Origin: Citricoccus sp. K5
GTDB taxonomy: Bacteria > Actinomycetota > Actinomycetes > Actinomycetales > Micrococcaceae
Length of the DNA: 64,000 nucleotides
Assembly (NCBI RefSeq): GCF_902506195.1
Contig: NZ_LR732817.1
Coordinates: 2,240,245-2,304,244 of the forward strand
Direction of reading: 5' to 3'
Every line of letters begins with the position of its first letter. Position 1 is the stretch's first letter. Shown here in pieces: positions 32,933 to 42,584 of the stretch. The notes under the pieces were generated by a model. It had not been told where the DNA came from. It ran no database searches and worked only from the letters and a program-made list of their open reading frames with translations. The position numbers and the translations under genes were made by a program.

Positions 32933-34557
32933 AGGGTACAGCTCGCCCCCTCCTCGGGAGTCTTCAGGTCGATCAGGTAGTCCGCCGCGACCTGGTTCAC
33001 GCAGTCGTTGAGGCCCGTGGCCACAATCGTGTGCCCCTGCCCCTCCACCGTCAGCAGGGAACTGCCGAGCGAGGCGGCCATGGCCTCCGAACCCGCATAC
33101 GGGGTGGTCGGATCCTGCGTGAGGGCCACCACCAGGGTCTCCGGCAGGCCCTCGATGTCCTGGGCATGGGGGAAGCCGAGGGTCGGCTCAGCCGGCCAGT
33201 GCTCGCAGCCCTCGCGGGCGCCGTCGCTGACGTCCACTCCCGGATCCATGAACGGGGCCTGCTCATAGGTCTGCTGCCGCAGCTGAGCCCCTTCCTCCGT
33301 GCTCAGGCGCTCCTCGTCCATGCAGTTGATGGCGTGGTTCGCCTCATTCTGGTTGGTCCAGCCGCCCTCCGGATCACGCAGGCTGAACGCGTAGCCCAGC
33401 TGCAACAGGGTGTCCCCGCGGCCCTGCTCGACCTCCCGGATCCCGGTGATGATGTCCTCCCAGTTCTGTGGCGAGTACAGGCCAGCGATCATCCCACCGA
33501 CCGCAGCGTCAAAGGTCAGCTCGACGTCCTGTGCGGGTACCGGGTTCTCCCGCAGCGGTTGCATGATCTCCTGGAACCTCTCCGTTGCCTGGGCCGGATC
33601 GTCACCCAGCGGGCAATCGGGCTCCGCTGCGCAAGCCTCCGCCAGACTGTCGAAGGCCTCCTGGAAGCCGGCATAGGCATTGGTCCGCCGCTCGAGGGTG
33701 CCCTCCGTGGGATCCCCGGCACTGTCCAGGATCATGGCCCGGACCCGCTCGGGGAACTGCTCGGCATAGACGGCCCCGAGGCGGGTGCCGTAGCTCTGCC
33801 CGAGGTAGGTGAGCTTCTCCTGGCCCAGGACCTCTCGCAGCACGTCCATGTCCCGAGCGGTGTCCCGGGTACCCACATGCGTGAGGGCTTCCATGCCCCC
33901 GGAGCCCTCGGCGCACCGCTCCATCAGCGCTCGGGTGTCCTCCTCCGTGAACTGCACCGTGGTGCCTTGGGAACCCAGCGCCACCGCCCCCGTGTCCGCC
34001 TCGGCATCCGAATAGCAGTCGATCGTCGGAGTGGTGGCGCCGACGCCGCGGGGATCGAAGCCGACCATGTCAAACTTCTCCGTGACGGGACTCTCCGCCA
34101 TGCCTGCCGCAGCGCTCACCGCACCCATCAACCCGGACCCGCCTGGGCCACCCGGGTTGATGACCAGCGGCCCCTGGGACTCGCCCCGTGCAGGGACCCT
34201 CAGCACGGCCACGGAGGCTTCCTCGCCCTCCGGGTTCTCATAGTCCAGCGGGACCGCCATCCGCGCGCACTCGGAGCCCTCCACCACCTCGTAGACCTCC
34301 TGCTCGATGGTGGTGGTCGCATAGTCGTCACACGCCTCCCACGCCAGTTCCTGGCCGTAGAACTCCTCGAGTCCGGCCGTCGAGGAATCCGTGGGCGACG
34401 GCTCCCCCGGGGGCTGCGGTTCACCTCCCGGGGCGCAGGCCGCCAACGTGCCGGCGAGGGCCAGGACCGCGAGCATCGCGCCGGCGGCGCGCGGCCGCCG
34501 TCGTGATGATGGCCGGGATGAAGATTGACGTGACGGTGGAGGCATCTGGCTGCGCAT
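32929..34557 (-). CDS. Secreted alpha/beta hydrolase, TAP/SlpD-like tripeptidyl aminopeptidase lipoprotein
   Basis: 542-aa exported serine hydrolase. A basic N-terminus and hydrophobic segment end in the lipobox LAAC with Cys41. The catalytic serine lies in GQSYGTRLG; the oxyanion region is NPGGPGGSG, and the C-terminal TAP-like domain carries the histidine near GQGHT. Relatives are Streptomyces SlpD/SlpE and tripeptidyl aminopeptidases. The start could also be the ATG at 34545. It is 4-bp coupled to the MerR gene downstream. Confidence 0.88.
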   Translation of the reverse strand: MRSQMPPPSRQSSSRPSSRRRPRAAGAMLAVLALAGTLAACAPGGEPQPPGEPSPTDSSTAGLEEFYGQELAWEACDDYATTTIEQEVYEVVEGSECARMAVPLDYENPEGEEASVAVLRVPARGESQGPLVINPGGPGGSGLMGAVSAAAGMAESPVTEKFDMVGFDPRGVGATTPTIDCYSDAEADTGAVALGSQGTTVQFTEEDTRALMERCAEGSGGMEALTHVGTRDTARDMDVLREVLGQEKLTYLGQSYGTRLGAVYAEQFPERVRAMILDSAGDPTEGTLERRTNAYAGFQEAFDSLAEACAAEPDCPLGDDPAQATERFQEIMQPLRENPVPAQDVELTFDAAVGGMIAGLYSPQNWEDIITGIREVEQGRGDTLLQLGYAFSLRDPEGGWTNQNEANHAINCMDEERLSTEEGAQLRQQTYEQAPFMDPGVDVSDGAREGCEHWPAEPTLGFPHAQDIEGLPETLVVALTQDPTTPYAGSEAMAASLGSSLLTVEGQGHTIVATGLNDCVNQVAADYLIDLKTPEEGASCTL

Positions 34558-34620
34558 GGGGCTGTTCCTCAGTGTTGACGATGGGCTATACCGTCAGGTC
34601 ACACTGTGTTCTGGGAACAG

Positions 34621-34646
34621 GGTCAAGGCTTCACTGGTGCTTGACC
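34621..34646 (-). terminator. Possible terminator after glmM/small membrane gene
   Basis: GGTCAAG (34621-34627) and CTTGACC (34640-34646) pair exactly over a 12-base loop. The repeat lies 20 bp beyond the small membrane gene in its direction of transcription, so it could end the glmM transcript. Confidence 0.4.
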
Positions 34647-34665
34647 TGGAGACACCGGAGCGATG

Positions 34666-34863
34666 TCACGGTCCGATGCACGGGGCCCAGGAGTTCGGCG
34701 GATGCTCACAGGTCGGCAGGCTGATGGCGAAACAGACCAGTGCCACCAACACCACGGTGGCCGCCGCGCACAGGAGGAAGACCATCCACTTGCCGATCGG
34801 GGACACTTCTCCGGCGGGGTCCGGCCCAGCCGGATCCTCCTCAGCCGGGCGTTCCTGGCTCAC
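34666..34863 (-). CDS. Small single-pass membrane protein downstream of glmM
   Basis: 65-aa hypothetical protein with an acidic Pro/Glu head, one strong transmembrane segment (about residues 28-50, WMVFLLCAAATVVLVALVCF) and a short tail with two cysteines. The start is a GTG at 34861-34863, two bases after the glmM stop codon, so translation is probably coupled. The frame is open further upstream through glmM, but that part is only its shadow. Function unknown; its position suggests a cell-envelope role. Confidence 0.6.
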   Translation of the reverse strand: MSQERPAEEDPAGPDPAGEVSPIGKWMVFLLCAAATVVLVALVCFAISLPTCEHPPNSWAPCIGP

Positions 34864-34865
34864 GC

Positions 34866-36224
34866 TCAGACCGGGTCGGCGGAGAGCGCGAGTTCGCGCT
34901 CGACCACCGTGGCCAAGTCCTCGGCCTCGCGGCGGGCCTGCTCCTCGTCGGAGGCCTCCACCATCACGCGGACCACGGGCTCGGTCCCGGACGGACGCAG
35001 CAGCACCCGGCCGGTCTCGCCCAGGCGGGCCTCGGCGTCGGCCACCGCGGCCTGCACCTCGGCGTCCTCGGCCGCACGGTCCCGGTCCACGTCCTTGACG
35101 TTGATGAGCACCTGCGGGAGGCGTTCCATCACGCCGGCCAGCTCGGCCAGGGTCTGGCCACTCTCGGCCATGCGGGCGCCCAGCTGCAGGCCGGTCAGCA
35201 CACCGTCGCCGGTGGTGGCGTAGTCGGAGAAGATCACGTGGCCGGACTGCTCGCCACCCAGGGAGTAGCTGCCGTGCTTCATGCCGGCCAGCACGTACCG
35301 GTCCCCGACCTTGGTCTCCACCAGGCGGACGCCCTCGCGTTGCATGGCCAGCTTCAGGCCGAGGTTGCTCATCACGGTCACCACGAGGGTGTCCTCCTTG
35401 AGGCGGCCGCCGTCCTTGAGGGCCACCGCGAGGATCCCCATGATCTGGTCCCCGTCCACCACCGTGCCGGTGGCGTCCACGGCCAGGCACCGGTCGGCGT
35501 CGCCGTCATGGGCGATGCCGAAGTCCGCACCGGTCTCCACCACCTTGGCCTGGAGTTTCTCCAGGTGGGTGGAGCCGTAGCCGTCATTGATATTGATGCC
35601 GTCCGGGTCCGCCCCGATCACCACGACGTCGGCGCCGGCGGCCTTGAAGACCTCCGGCGAGCACCCGGCGGCGGCACCGTGGGCGCAGTCGAGCACGACC
35701 TTCAGTCCGTCGAGGCGGTGCGGCAGGGTCTTGAGCAAGTGCAGGATGTAGCGGTCCTCGGCGTCCGCGAAGCGCTGGATGCGCCCGACGTCGGCGCCGG
35801 TCGGCCGGTGCGGCTCCTCCTCCATCTGACGCTGGATGGCGTCCTCCTGATCGTCGGTGAGCTTCTCGCCACCGCGCGCCAGGAACTTGATGCCGTTGTC
35901 CGGGGCCGGGTTGTGGGAGGCGGAGATCATCACGCCGAAGTCCGCCTCCAGGTCGTCCACCAGGAAGGCGGCGGCCGGGGTGGGGAGCACGCCGGCGTCG
36001 TAGACGTCCACGCCCGCACTGGCCAGACCGGCCGAGACCGCAGAGATGATGAACTCGCCACTGATGCGGGGGTCACGGGCCACCACGGCGACCGGGCGGC
36101 GCCCGTGGGTCTCCTGGTGCCCCAGCACCATGGCGGCGGACTGGGCCAGCTGGATCGACAATTCGACGGTCAGGATGCCGTTGGCCAGGCCACGGACGCC
36201 GTCGGTTCCGAATAATCTGCTCAT
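34866..36224 (-). CDS. glmM: Phosphoglucosamine mutase GlmM
   Basis: Converts glucosamine-6-phosphate to glucosamine-1-phosphate, the step after GlmS on the way to UDP-GlcNAc. 452 aa. The start is [12 protein letters not shown], with ATG at 36222-36224; the frame is open further upstream but has no family similarity. The phosphoserine loop is MISASHNP (Ser near residue 102), the metal loop DGDADR, and the phosphate-binding [14 protein letters not shown] is near the C-terminus. It is followed by a small membrane gene and preceded, on the same strand, by the polyketide operon. Confidence 0.97.
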   Translation of the reverse strand: MSRLFGTDGVRGLANGILTVELSIQLAQSAAMVLGHQETHGRRPVAVVARDPRISGEFIISAVSAGLASAGVDVYDAGVLPTPAAAFLVDDLEADFGVMISASHNPAPDNGIKFLARGGEKLTDDQEDAIQRQMEEEPHRPTGADVGRIQRFADAEDRYILHLLKTLPHRLDGLKVVLDCAHGAAAGCSPEVFKAAGADVVVIGADPDGININDGYGSTHLEKLQAKVVETGADFGIAHDGDADRCLAVDATGTVVDGDQIMGILAVALKDGGRLKEDTLVVTVMSNLGLKLAMQREGVRLVETKVGDRYVLAGMKHGSYSLGGEQSGHVIFSDYATTGDGVLTGLQLGARMAESGQTLAELAGVMERLPQVLINVKDVDRDRAAEDAEVQAAVADAEARLGETGRVLLRPSGTEPVVRVMVEASDEEQARREAEDLATVVERELALSADPV

Positions 36225-36283
36225 CACCGTGGATTCTATGCCCCCTGACTCCATAATCCTCGCCACGGCGTGGCTCGCTTCCG

Positions 36284-37033
36284 TCAGGCCAGCATCAGCA
36301 CCCCGCGGACCACAGCCACGGCCCCGCCCAATCCGGCCAGGGTGATGGCCACCGTCCGCGCGGTTCGCAGCGAGACCTTCCCGGCCAGCCAGGCGCCCAG
36401 CCGGATGCCGACCACCACGGTGACCACGATGATCGGGAACAGCCACCACGGCGGGAGCTGGTCGAACGTCGTGGCGCCCACCGCCAGCTTCGTCCCGACG
36501 GAGAAGATCCCCATGGTCATGAACGTCGGCTGCATGGTGGCGGCGAAGGACCGCTGGTCCCAGCGGGCGAACCTCGAGTACATCACCATGGCCGGTGCTG
36601 CCACCCCGGCACTCGTGTTGAGGAACCCTCCGACCGCTCCGGCGGCGGCCGTCAGGAACGGAGAGCGGATCCGGGGCACAGACGGCGTCCCGAAGGTCAG
36701 GGCCAGGGCCACCAGCACCACCGCACCGATGACGATGTTCAACCACGCCGCATCGAGTTCCCGCACCATGAAGGCCGCCGGGACCGCACCCAGCAGGGCC
36801 ATGGGCAGGAAGAGCAGGTAGCGTTTCCAGTCCACGTCCCTGATCACGGCCAGCATGATGAGGAAGCCGGAGACCACCGTGGTCGAGTTCGTCACGAAGA
36901 CCCCGAGCGCCGGCCCCATCAGCAGGGCCAGCACGGGGGCCACCACCAGCCCCACCCCGGTACCGGAGAGCCGCTGCAGCGTCGAGCCGACCAGGATGGC
37001 GGCCACTGCGGCGAGCACGAGCCCCAGGGTCAC
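36284..37033 (-). CDS. TauE/SafE-family (sulfite/organosulfonate exporter-like) membrane protein
   Basis: 249-aa polytopic protein with about seven or eight hydrophobic segments and the TauE/SafE duplicated layout ([16 protein letters not shown] in the first half; [19 protein letters not shown] in the second). Family members move sulfite, sulfonates or organic acids; substrate unknown. The GTG start overlaps the stop of the FAD hydroxylase (GTGA), so it is part of the polyketide operon and might export a product or precursor. It ends 59 bp before glmM. Confidence 0.8.
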   Translation of the reverse strand: MTLGLVLAAVAAILVGSTLQRLSGTGVGLVVAPVLALLMGPALGVFVTNSTTVVSGFLIMLAVIRDVDWKRYLLFLPMALLGAVPAAFMVRELDAAWLNIVIGAVVLVALALTFGTPSVPRIRSPFLTAAAGAVGGFLNTSAGVAAPAMVMYSRFARWDQRSFAATMQPTFMTMGIFSVGTKLAVGATTFDQLPPWWLFPIIVVTVVVGIRLGAWLAGKVSLRTARTVAITLAGLGGAVAVVRGVLMLA

Positions 37034-38220
37034 CGTTGGATCACCCCTCCCATCGAATAGAGCCGCGCCAGGCGGTGCTTGGCCGGTGTGGACAGGGCCG
37101 CGCGGGCCAGGGCGTCACGTCCACAGCGGGCCACGGCCCACAGCGGGCGCCCCAGGACCATGTTCACCTCCGCCATCCGGGCGGCCCGACGCGCGGCGCG
37201 GAGCCGGTCCCGCTCGAAGGCGCCGAGGTCCGGGGGCCCCTGGAACAACCCGGTCAGCAACGGCGCGAGGGCGAGTGCGTCCAACCAGCCCACGGTCATG
37301 CCCTGGCCGCCGATCGGGCTGATTGCATGCGCCGCATCACCGATGACCACTGTCCGGCCCGCCACCATCCGGCGGGCCAGTTGCCGGTACACCGTGAAGG
37401 CGCTGACCATGGTGGCCGTCGCGGGATGGGGTAGTTCCAGTAGTTCCGACGTGTTCTCACCCGGGCGCTCACCCCAGCGTTCGCGGACCAACGCCACCAG
37501 GTCCCCAGCACTTTCCAGCCGCTGCTGCCGGCCGGTGTGCACCACCCAGCGGCGTTGACCGCCGGGCAGCGGGAAGGACTCGACCACGCCGTCCCGGTGC
37601 AATTGGATGACGGCGGTCGGTTCGGCGCCAGGACCCGAGCCACTTTCCGCGAAGTCCCCCATGAGGTAGCTGTCTCCCCAGTCCCGCCGGTCAACGCCGA
37701 CGCCGGCCAGGCGCCGCACCGTGCTGTGGGCGCCGTCGGCGCCCACCACCATCTGGGCCGACCACCGGCGGGTCTCCCCCGCCACCGTCCGCGCGGTCAC
37801 GAGAACCGGCGCGCCGGCGTCGTGATCCTCGACCGCCACAACCTCGACGCCGCGATGAACGGCACCGGGGGCGAGCCGCTCGAGGTGGCCAGCCAGCAGC
37901 TGCTCGGTCCGTGACTGCGGCAGGGTCAGGACGAACGGGTACCGCGGATGGGCTTGATCGAAGGTGATCTCGCCCAGCAACCGGCCGTCCCCGTAGCCGA
38001 CCCCGCGGCGCACCGTGACGCCCTCGGCCACGGCGGCCCGGTCCAGGCCCAGGACCGCGAGCGCGTCCAGAGCCGGCGGGTGCAGGCCGATGGCCCTCGA
38101 GTGCTCGGGAGGGTGCTCTCGGCGCTCCAGCACGGTCACGTCCACGCCCCGGGCCGCGAGGAGTCCGGCGAGGAACAGGCCGACGGGGCCGGCCCCGACG
38201 ATGAGGACGTCAGCGTGCAT
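37030..38220 (-). CDS. FAD-dependent aromatic hydroxylase (PHBH/UbiH-like)
   Basis: 396-aa class A flavoprotein monooxygenase. FAD-binding motif [18 protein letters not shown] is near the N-terminus, the DG motif is [17 protein letters not shown], and the GD motif is [21 protein letters not shown]. Such enzymes hydroxylate phenolic rings at the expense of NAD(P)H and O2. The ATG at 38218-38220 is chosen as the [12 protein letters not shown] start. It follows the methyltransferase gene with an 11-base overlap. Together with the type III polyketide synthase it matches the set that turns alkylresorcinols into alkylquinones. Confidence 0.88.
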   Translation of the reverse strand: MHADVLIVGAGPVGLFLAGLLAARGVDVTVLERREHPPEHSRAIGLHPPALDALAVLGLDRAAVAEGVTVRRGVGYGDGRLLGEITFDQAHPRYPFVLTLPQSRTEQLLAGHLERLAPGAVHRGVEVVAVEDHDAGAPVLVTARTVAGETRRWSAQMVVGADGAHSTVRRLAGVGVDRRDWGDSYLMGDFAESGSGPGAEPTAVIQLHRDGVVESFPLPGGQRRWVVHTGRQQRLESAGDLVALVRERWGERPGENTSELLELPHPATATMVSAFTVYRQLARRMVAGRTVVIGDAAHAISPIGGQGMTVGWLDALALAPLLTGLFQGPPDLGAFERDRLRAARRAARMAEVNMVLGRPLWAVARCGRDALARAALSTPAKHRLARLYSMGGVIQR

Positions 38221-38869
38221 CCCACACCGCGAGGTTCCGCCAGGGCAGCTGCGTATGCACCCGCCAGCCGGGGCGCAGCACGGCGGTGAGTTCATCCGGG
38301 GTGTAGCTGCGGCGGATCGAGGCGAGCCCGTCGGAGCGGATAAACGAGCCGGGGAACAGCGGACTCGCCAGGCCCGCCCCCGCCGAGAAGAGGGCGTAGG
38401 CGGCGGGGCTGCGGCGGATATCCGAGTGGATGGCCCGGTGCACGGCCAGCCGCTCCGAGTCGGCCAACAGGCCTTCGAGCGCCTCCGGGTCCAGGTGATG
38501 CAGCAGGTGGTTGGACACCACCACGTCATACCGCTCCCCGGCGGCCACCAGGTCCCCGCTGGTGGCCCGGCTGAAGGCCAGCCCCGGCGCAGGGGGGCGC
38601 GCGGTCGCCCAGGCGTGGGCCCGCGCGTCGGGGTCAATGGCCGTGATGTTCACGCGGAAGCCGTCCCGCCGGGCCTGACGTGCCAAGGCGCGGGGCCGGT
38701 CTCCGCCGCCGGAGCCGATGTCCAGGACCGTGACGGTGCGGGCCGGGTCCAGCAGCGGGCGGATCCAGCGCCGGTAGGTCAGCTGCCAGCCGGCGACCAC
38801 CGGGTTGACCACGCCGAAGCCACGGTAGGTGCGGTGCAGCGCCGCCAGGTCACAGTCGGGGTAGTCCAT
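38210..38869 (-). CDS. SAM-dependent methyltransferase (class I)
   Basis: 219-aa methyltransferase with the class I motif VLDIGSGGGDRP (about residues 48-60), AIDPD after the second strand and DVVVSNHLLHHLD as motif post I. The ATG at 38867-38869 is the likely start; the frame remains open into the polyketide synthase, but no upstream start has a good ribosome site. It is placed between the polyketide synthase and the FAD hydroxylase and is expected to O- or C-methylate their phenolic product. Confidence 0.82.
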   Translation of the reverse strand: MDYPDCDLAALHRTYRGFGVVNPVVAGWQLTYRRWIRPLLDPARTVTVLDIGSGGGDRPRALARQARRDGFRVNITAIDPDARAHAWATARPPAPGLAFSRATSGDLVAAGERYDVVVSNHLLHHLDPEALEGLLADSERLAVHRAIHSDIRRSPAAYALFSAGAGLASPLFPGSFIRSDGLASIRRSYTPDELTAVLRPGWRVHTQLPWRNLAVWDAR

Positions 38870-38955
38870 CTGCTCGACGGTCTCCGGCCGGCGGGAGCGC
38901 AAGTCCGGGACAAGCCCGCTCCCCCGGATCCGAGAGCCTGGCCGTACCGGCCTCC

Positions 38956-40140
38956 TCAACCGGCCCCACCGACGCGCGTCATCAGGGCCGACTCCACGGT
39001 CAACCCGGGCCCGAAGGCCATGGCGCAGACCCGCTCCCCCTCCGCGGCGGGGGCGGTGCCGTCGGTGCCGTACAGCAGGTACTTCAGCACGAACAGGACG
39101 GTGGCACTGGACATGTTGCCGTAGTCCCGCAGGGTGTCCCGGGCGGGTGCGAGCTGGGCGTCGGTCAGCTCCAGCCGGGCCTGCACCTTGTCCAGGATGC
39201 TGCGCCCGCCGGGGTGGATGGCCCAGTGCTCCAGCTCCGCGTAGGGGCGGGCGGCCAGCTCGGGTTCGGCGGCCAGCAGTGGTTCGAGGGCGCCGGTGAT
39301 GTGCTCGTCGATGATGTGCGGGACATAGGTGCCCAGGATCATCTCGAAACCGTGATCGCCGATGTTCCACGCCATGGCCTCCTCCCCCACCGGCGTCAGC
39401 ACCGTGGCGAAACCGTCCAGCCGCAGGGCCGGCGTCCGGTTCGTGCCGGCGGCCGCTCCCTCTTTGTCCTCGGCCGTCTCCCCCGTCACGATCGCGGCGC
39501 CCGCACCATCCGAGAACAGCGAGGCCCCCACGATGGTGTCCTGGTCATTGGCCACGCGCACGTGCACGGTGCACAGCTCGGCACTGACCACCAGCACGAC
39601 GGCGGCCGGGTCCGCCTCGCACAGCGCCGCGGCCTCGCGCAGGGCCGGGATGGCGGCATAGCAGCCCATGAACCCCAGGTGGATGCGCTTGGTGGTGGCG
39701 GCCAGGCCGAGGCGGCGGACCAGCTGGTAGTCGGGGCCCGGGGAGAAGAAGCCCGTGCAGGAGACGGTGATGACGTGGGTGACGTCCTCAGGGCGGAGGT
39801 CGGGGCAGGCCTCGAGCGCACCCCGGGCGGCCCGCTCGTAGAGGTCGTTGGCGTGGTCGGTGAAGACCGTGTTGCGGACCCCGGTGCTGGGGTTGAGGAT
39901 GTGGCCGGTCTCGGGGTCGAAGAAGGTGCCGGTACCGCTGCCGGTGCCGCGGCCGCCGTCCTGCCATTCCTCCACGACCGTGTGCCTACGCTCGATGCCC
40001 GAGGCGTTGAACGCCGCGGTGACCAACCGGGTGCCCAGCCGGCTCAATCCGGGTTGCGCGGCCAGCACGTCACGCACCTCCTCCTGATGCAGCACGGTGG
40101 GTGGAACGGCGGTGTGCAGCGATCTGAGCAGAGCGGTCAT
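38956..40140 (-). CDS. Type III polyketide synthase (chalcone/stilbene synthase family)
   Basis: 394-aa homodimeric ketosynthase that condenses malonyl-CoA units onto an acyl-CoA starter and cyclises the chain. The full catalytic triad is visible: Cys160 (LGFMGCYAAIPA), His309 (HWAIHPGG) and Asn342 (YGNMSSAT). Residues 61-90 form a longer Gly-rich loop. Sequence and neighbours suit an alkylresorcinol/alkylpyrone synthase (SrsA-like) more than an RppA-type tetrahydroxynaphthalene synthase, but starter and product cannot be read from sequence. It follows the LuxR-type regulator by 38 bp. Confidence 0.9.
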   Translation of the reverse strand: MTALLRSLHTAVPPTVLHQEEVRDVLAAQPGLSRLGTRLVTAAFNASGIERRHTVVEEWQDGGRGTGSGTGTFFDPETGHILNPSTGVRNTVFTDHANDLYERAARGALEACPDLRPEDVTHVITVSCTGFFSPGPDYQLVRRLGLAATTKRIHLGFMGCYAAIPALREAAALCEADPAAVVLVVSAELCTVHVRVANDQDTIVGASLFSDGAGAAIVTGETAEDKEGAAAGTNRTPALRLDGFATVLTPVGEEAMAWNIGDHGFEMILGTYVPHIIDEHITGALEPLLAAEPELAARPYAELEHWAIHPGGRSILDKVQARLELTDAQLAPARDTLRDYGNMSSATVLFVLKYLLYGTDGTAPAAEGERVCAMAFGPGLTVESALMTRVGGAG

Positions 40141-40178
40141 GCCTCATTGTGTGGGGACGGGCCCGGTGGGGACAACCG

Positions 40179-42584
40179 TCAGAGACCGAAGTGGCGCGCC
40201 CGTTCCACGGCCTCCGCCGCACTGGAGGCGCCGAGCTTGGCGTACAGGCTGCGGATCTGGCCCTTGATGGTGTTCTCGGAGCGGTAGGTTCTCCTGGCCA
40301 TCTCCCGCCGGGACATGCCCGCCCGCAGGGACTGGAGCACCTCGCGTTCCCGCGGCGTCAGCACCGGCGCGGAGGGGACGGCGAGGGTGGGCGAGGGCAG
40401 CCGGGCCAGCCGGGCCGCCTCGTCCTCGTCGAGCATCCCCGCCGCCCGGAAGACCGGGGTCCACCCGAGCAGGTGAAAGGCCGCAAGGTCCTCAAGCTCG
40501 CCGCCGTGGCGATGGATCGTGGCGAGGCGTTGCACCACGAAGTCGTCCGCAGTCTCCGGTGTGGCGCCGCTGAGGGTCAGCACGCCGATGATCGCGGCCT
40601 TGTTCCGGTGGCGCTGGCCGGTCCGCACCGGCAGGCGCAGGGCCCGTAATGCGCCGTCAGGATTGTCGGCCAGCAGGCACCGCAAGGCCTCCAGGTTCGC
40701 CAGTGACTGGTGCTGATCCCACCCGGGCATCTCGCTGCGGTCCCCCATGCCCATCCGGGCGGCGAGGAAGGCCTCCGCAAAGAGCCGGGCCGCCAGCGGC
40801 GACTGCGCCGCGGACGGCCGTTCGCGGCGCCATTCGGCCACCCGCCGGGCCGCCTCGTCGCTGCGGCCGGCGTGGTTGGCCACCCGGGCCAGCAATGCGG
40901 CGTGGCTGGCCCAGAACTCGTCCGTGTCCGGCTCGGCGGGCAGCCGGTCCAGGACGGCCCGCGCGGCGGGCAGGTTTACCTCGGTCAGCGCGATGTGGAC
41001 GCGGGCGAGCTCGGCCGCGAAGCCGACCATGGACCGGCCCCACTTCAGCCGGGCGAAGGGTTTGTCCACCTTCACCAGCCACTGCCGTGCGGGGGCTGTG
41101 TTCCCCCGCTGAGCGCACAGCAGGGCCAGCTTGCCGGCCGCGTCCGCCAGCACGAAGTCCACGCCGCCGTGCTCGGCCCTGCGGTAGGCCGCCTCATAGG
41201 CGGTTTCGGCCTCTGCGAGCCGGTCGGCCAGGTGCAGGGAGATGCCGGTCTGCAGCTCCACCACCGCGGCCATCACGGGCCGGACCCGGCGGAAGCCCAG
41301 CGCCACGCCCAAGGCCTCCTGGAGCCGGAGGACGGCATCGGCGGACTCGGCGAAGAGCCCGGACTGGCGCAGGTGACTCGCCTCGATCATGCCCAGGGTC
41401 AAGGCCTGCTGATCCGGTCTGAGGTACAGCTTGGCCGTGGTGGTACGGAGCTGATGGGCCACCGCATCCCCGGCGTGGTCCGGCGGGGCGGCGGACGGGG
41501 AGAACCGGATGGTGTCGGCAGTGGTGGCGGACAGCAGGCGGGAAAGCATTCCGGTGGCGTCCATCCCGCCCAGGTCCACCCGGGGAACGTACTTGACCGC
41601 CGCCGCCAGGGCGGGCGCATTCTGCACATAGAGGTCCGGCCAGTACTCCAGCAACAGGTCCCACAGCCGCCTCCAGGCCCGGCCCCGGACCGCCAGCCCG
41701 ACGGCGGCCTCGACCTCGCCGGCCGCGGACAACGCCTCCTCAGCCGCCCGGTGCAGCTCCGGAACCAGGCGCGGGTGATCCTCCTGCATGGAATCACGCA
41801 GGCAGGTGCGGACCAGCGGGGGCATGAACCATCCGCTGGTGGCGTCCCGGACGATCAGTCCCAGGGCCTCGAGCTCTCCCATGCTGGGCAGCGGTCCCAG
41901 CCCGCGGGGGCTGAAGCGGTCGATGACCTGTTCTGTCAACGCCGGCAGGTATGCGACCTGGCCGAAGCTGCCCTCCGCGTTCCGCGCGTACAGCCATTGC
42001 CGGAGGCCGGAGTACAGGGACCGTTCGGCCGCCTGGAACCCGCGCGGATCGGTCAAGAGGATGGTGGCCGGGACGAGCCAGCCTCCCGTGAGCCGGTGGA
42101 TCCGCTGCGGCGTCAGTGGCAGCGGCGGTGGTGGCAGATCCTGCCGGTCACCACCGGTGCCCGTGCTGGCCCTCGCCTGTGTCATCAGCTGTGAGGCCAG
42201 GGCACGGATCTCGGCCTCCGTCAGGAGCATGTCCCGGACGTTGACGGTCCGCGCCGGGAAGGCGGCGGCCAGGTGACCCACCGGGGCCCGCGGGCCGGCG
42301 ACGACGGCGACGCGGCCGGCGTCGTCCTCCTCCAGGAGCGCTCCCACCCGGCTGATGATCTCGTGACCGTTCGTCCAGCGAGCCTGCTGCGGCTCCCAGC
42401 GGAGCACCCGGTCCGGACGCCCCGCCCAGCCGTGGGCGAACTGTTGCGCCCCCGTACACGGGGGCGCGTCGACCACGAGGAGCCGCTCGCCGGAATGGGG
42501 CAAGGCCAGGAAACGGTCAAGGGCCGGGTGGGTCTGCGACGCGGAGTCGCGCAGGGACGGGGCCGTCGAAGAGGGATCTGGCAT
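40179..42584 (-). CDS. Large LuxR-family regulator (LAL/MalT-like), degenerate P-loop
   Basis: 801-aa regulator with a C-terminal LuxR helix-turn-helix (LTPREREVLQSLRAGMSRREMARR and ENTIKGQIRSLYAKL) in its last 65 residues. A large helical-repeat middle section resembles MalT/LAL proteins. The N-terminal position where Walker A is expected reads LLVVDAPPCTGAQQF and lacks the GK(S/T), so ATP binding is doubtful. The start could be ATG 42584 or ATG 42638; neither has a clear ribosome site. It is immediately upstream of the type III polyketide synthase on the same strand and probably activates that operon. Confidence 0.82.
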   Translation of the reverse strand: MPDPSSTAPSLRDSASQTHPALDRFLALPHSGERLLVVDAPPCTGAQQFAHGWAGRPDRVLRWEPQQARWTNGHEIISRVGALLEEDDAGRVAVVAGPRAPVGHLAAAFPARTVNVRDMLLTEAEIRALASQLMTQARASTGTGGDRQDLPPPPLPLTPQRIHRLTGGWLVPATILLTDPRGFQAAERSLYSGLRQWLYARNAEGSFGQVAYLPALTEQVIDRFSPRGLGPLPSMGELEALGLIVRDATSGWFMPPLVRTCLRDSMQEDHPRLVPELHRAAEEALSAAGEVEAAVGLAVRGRAWRRLWDLLLEYWPDLYVQNAPALAAAVKYVPRVDLGGMDATGMLSRLLSATTADTIRFSPSAAPPDHAGDAVAHQLRTTTAKLYLRPDQQALTLGMIEASHLRQSGLFAESADAVLRLQEALGVALGFRRVRPVMAAVVELQTGISLHLADRLAEAETAYEAAYRRAEHGGVDFVLADAAGKLALLCAQRGNTAPARQWLVKVDKPFARLKWGRSMVGFAAELARVHIALTEVNLPAARAVLDRLPAEPDTDEFWASHAALLARVANHAGRSDEAARRVAEWRRERPSAAQSPLAARLFAEAFLAARMGMGDRSEMPGWDQHQSLANLEALRCLLADNPDGALRALRLPVRTGQRHRNKAAIIGVLTLSGATPETADDFVVQRLATIHRHGGELEDLAAFHLLGWTPVFRAAGMLDEDEAARLARLPSPTLAVPSAPVLTPREREVLQSLRAGMSRREMARRTYRSENTIKGQIRSLYAKLGASSAAEAVERARHFGL

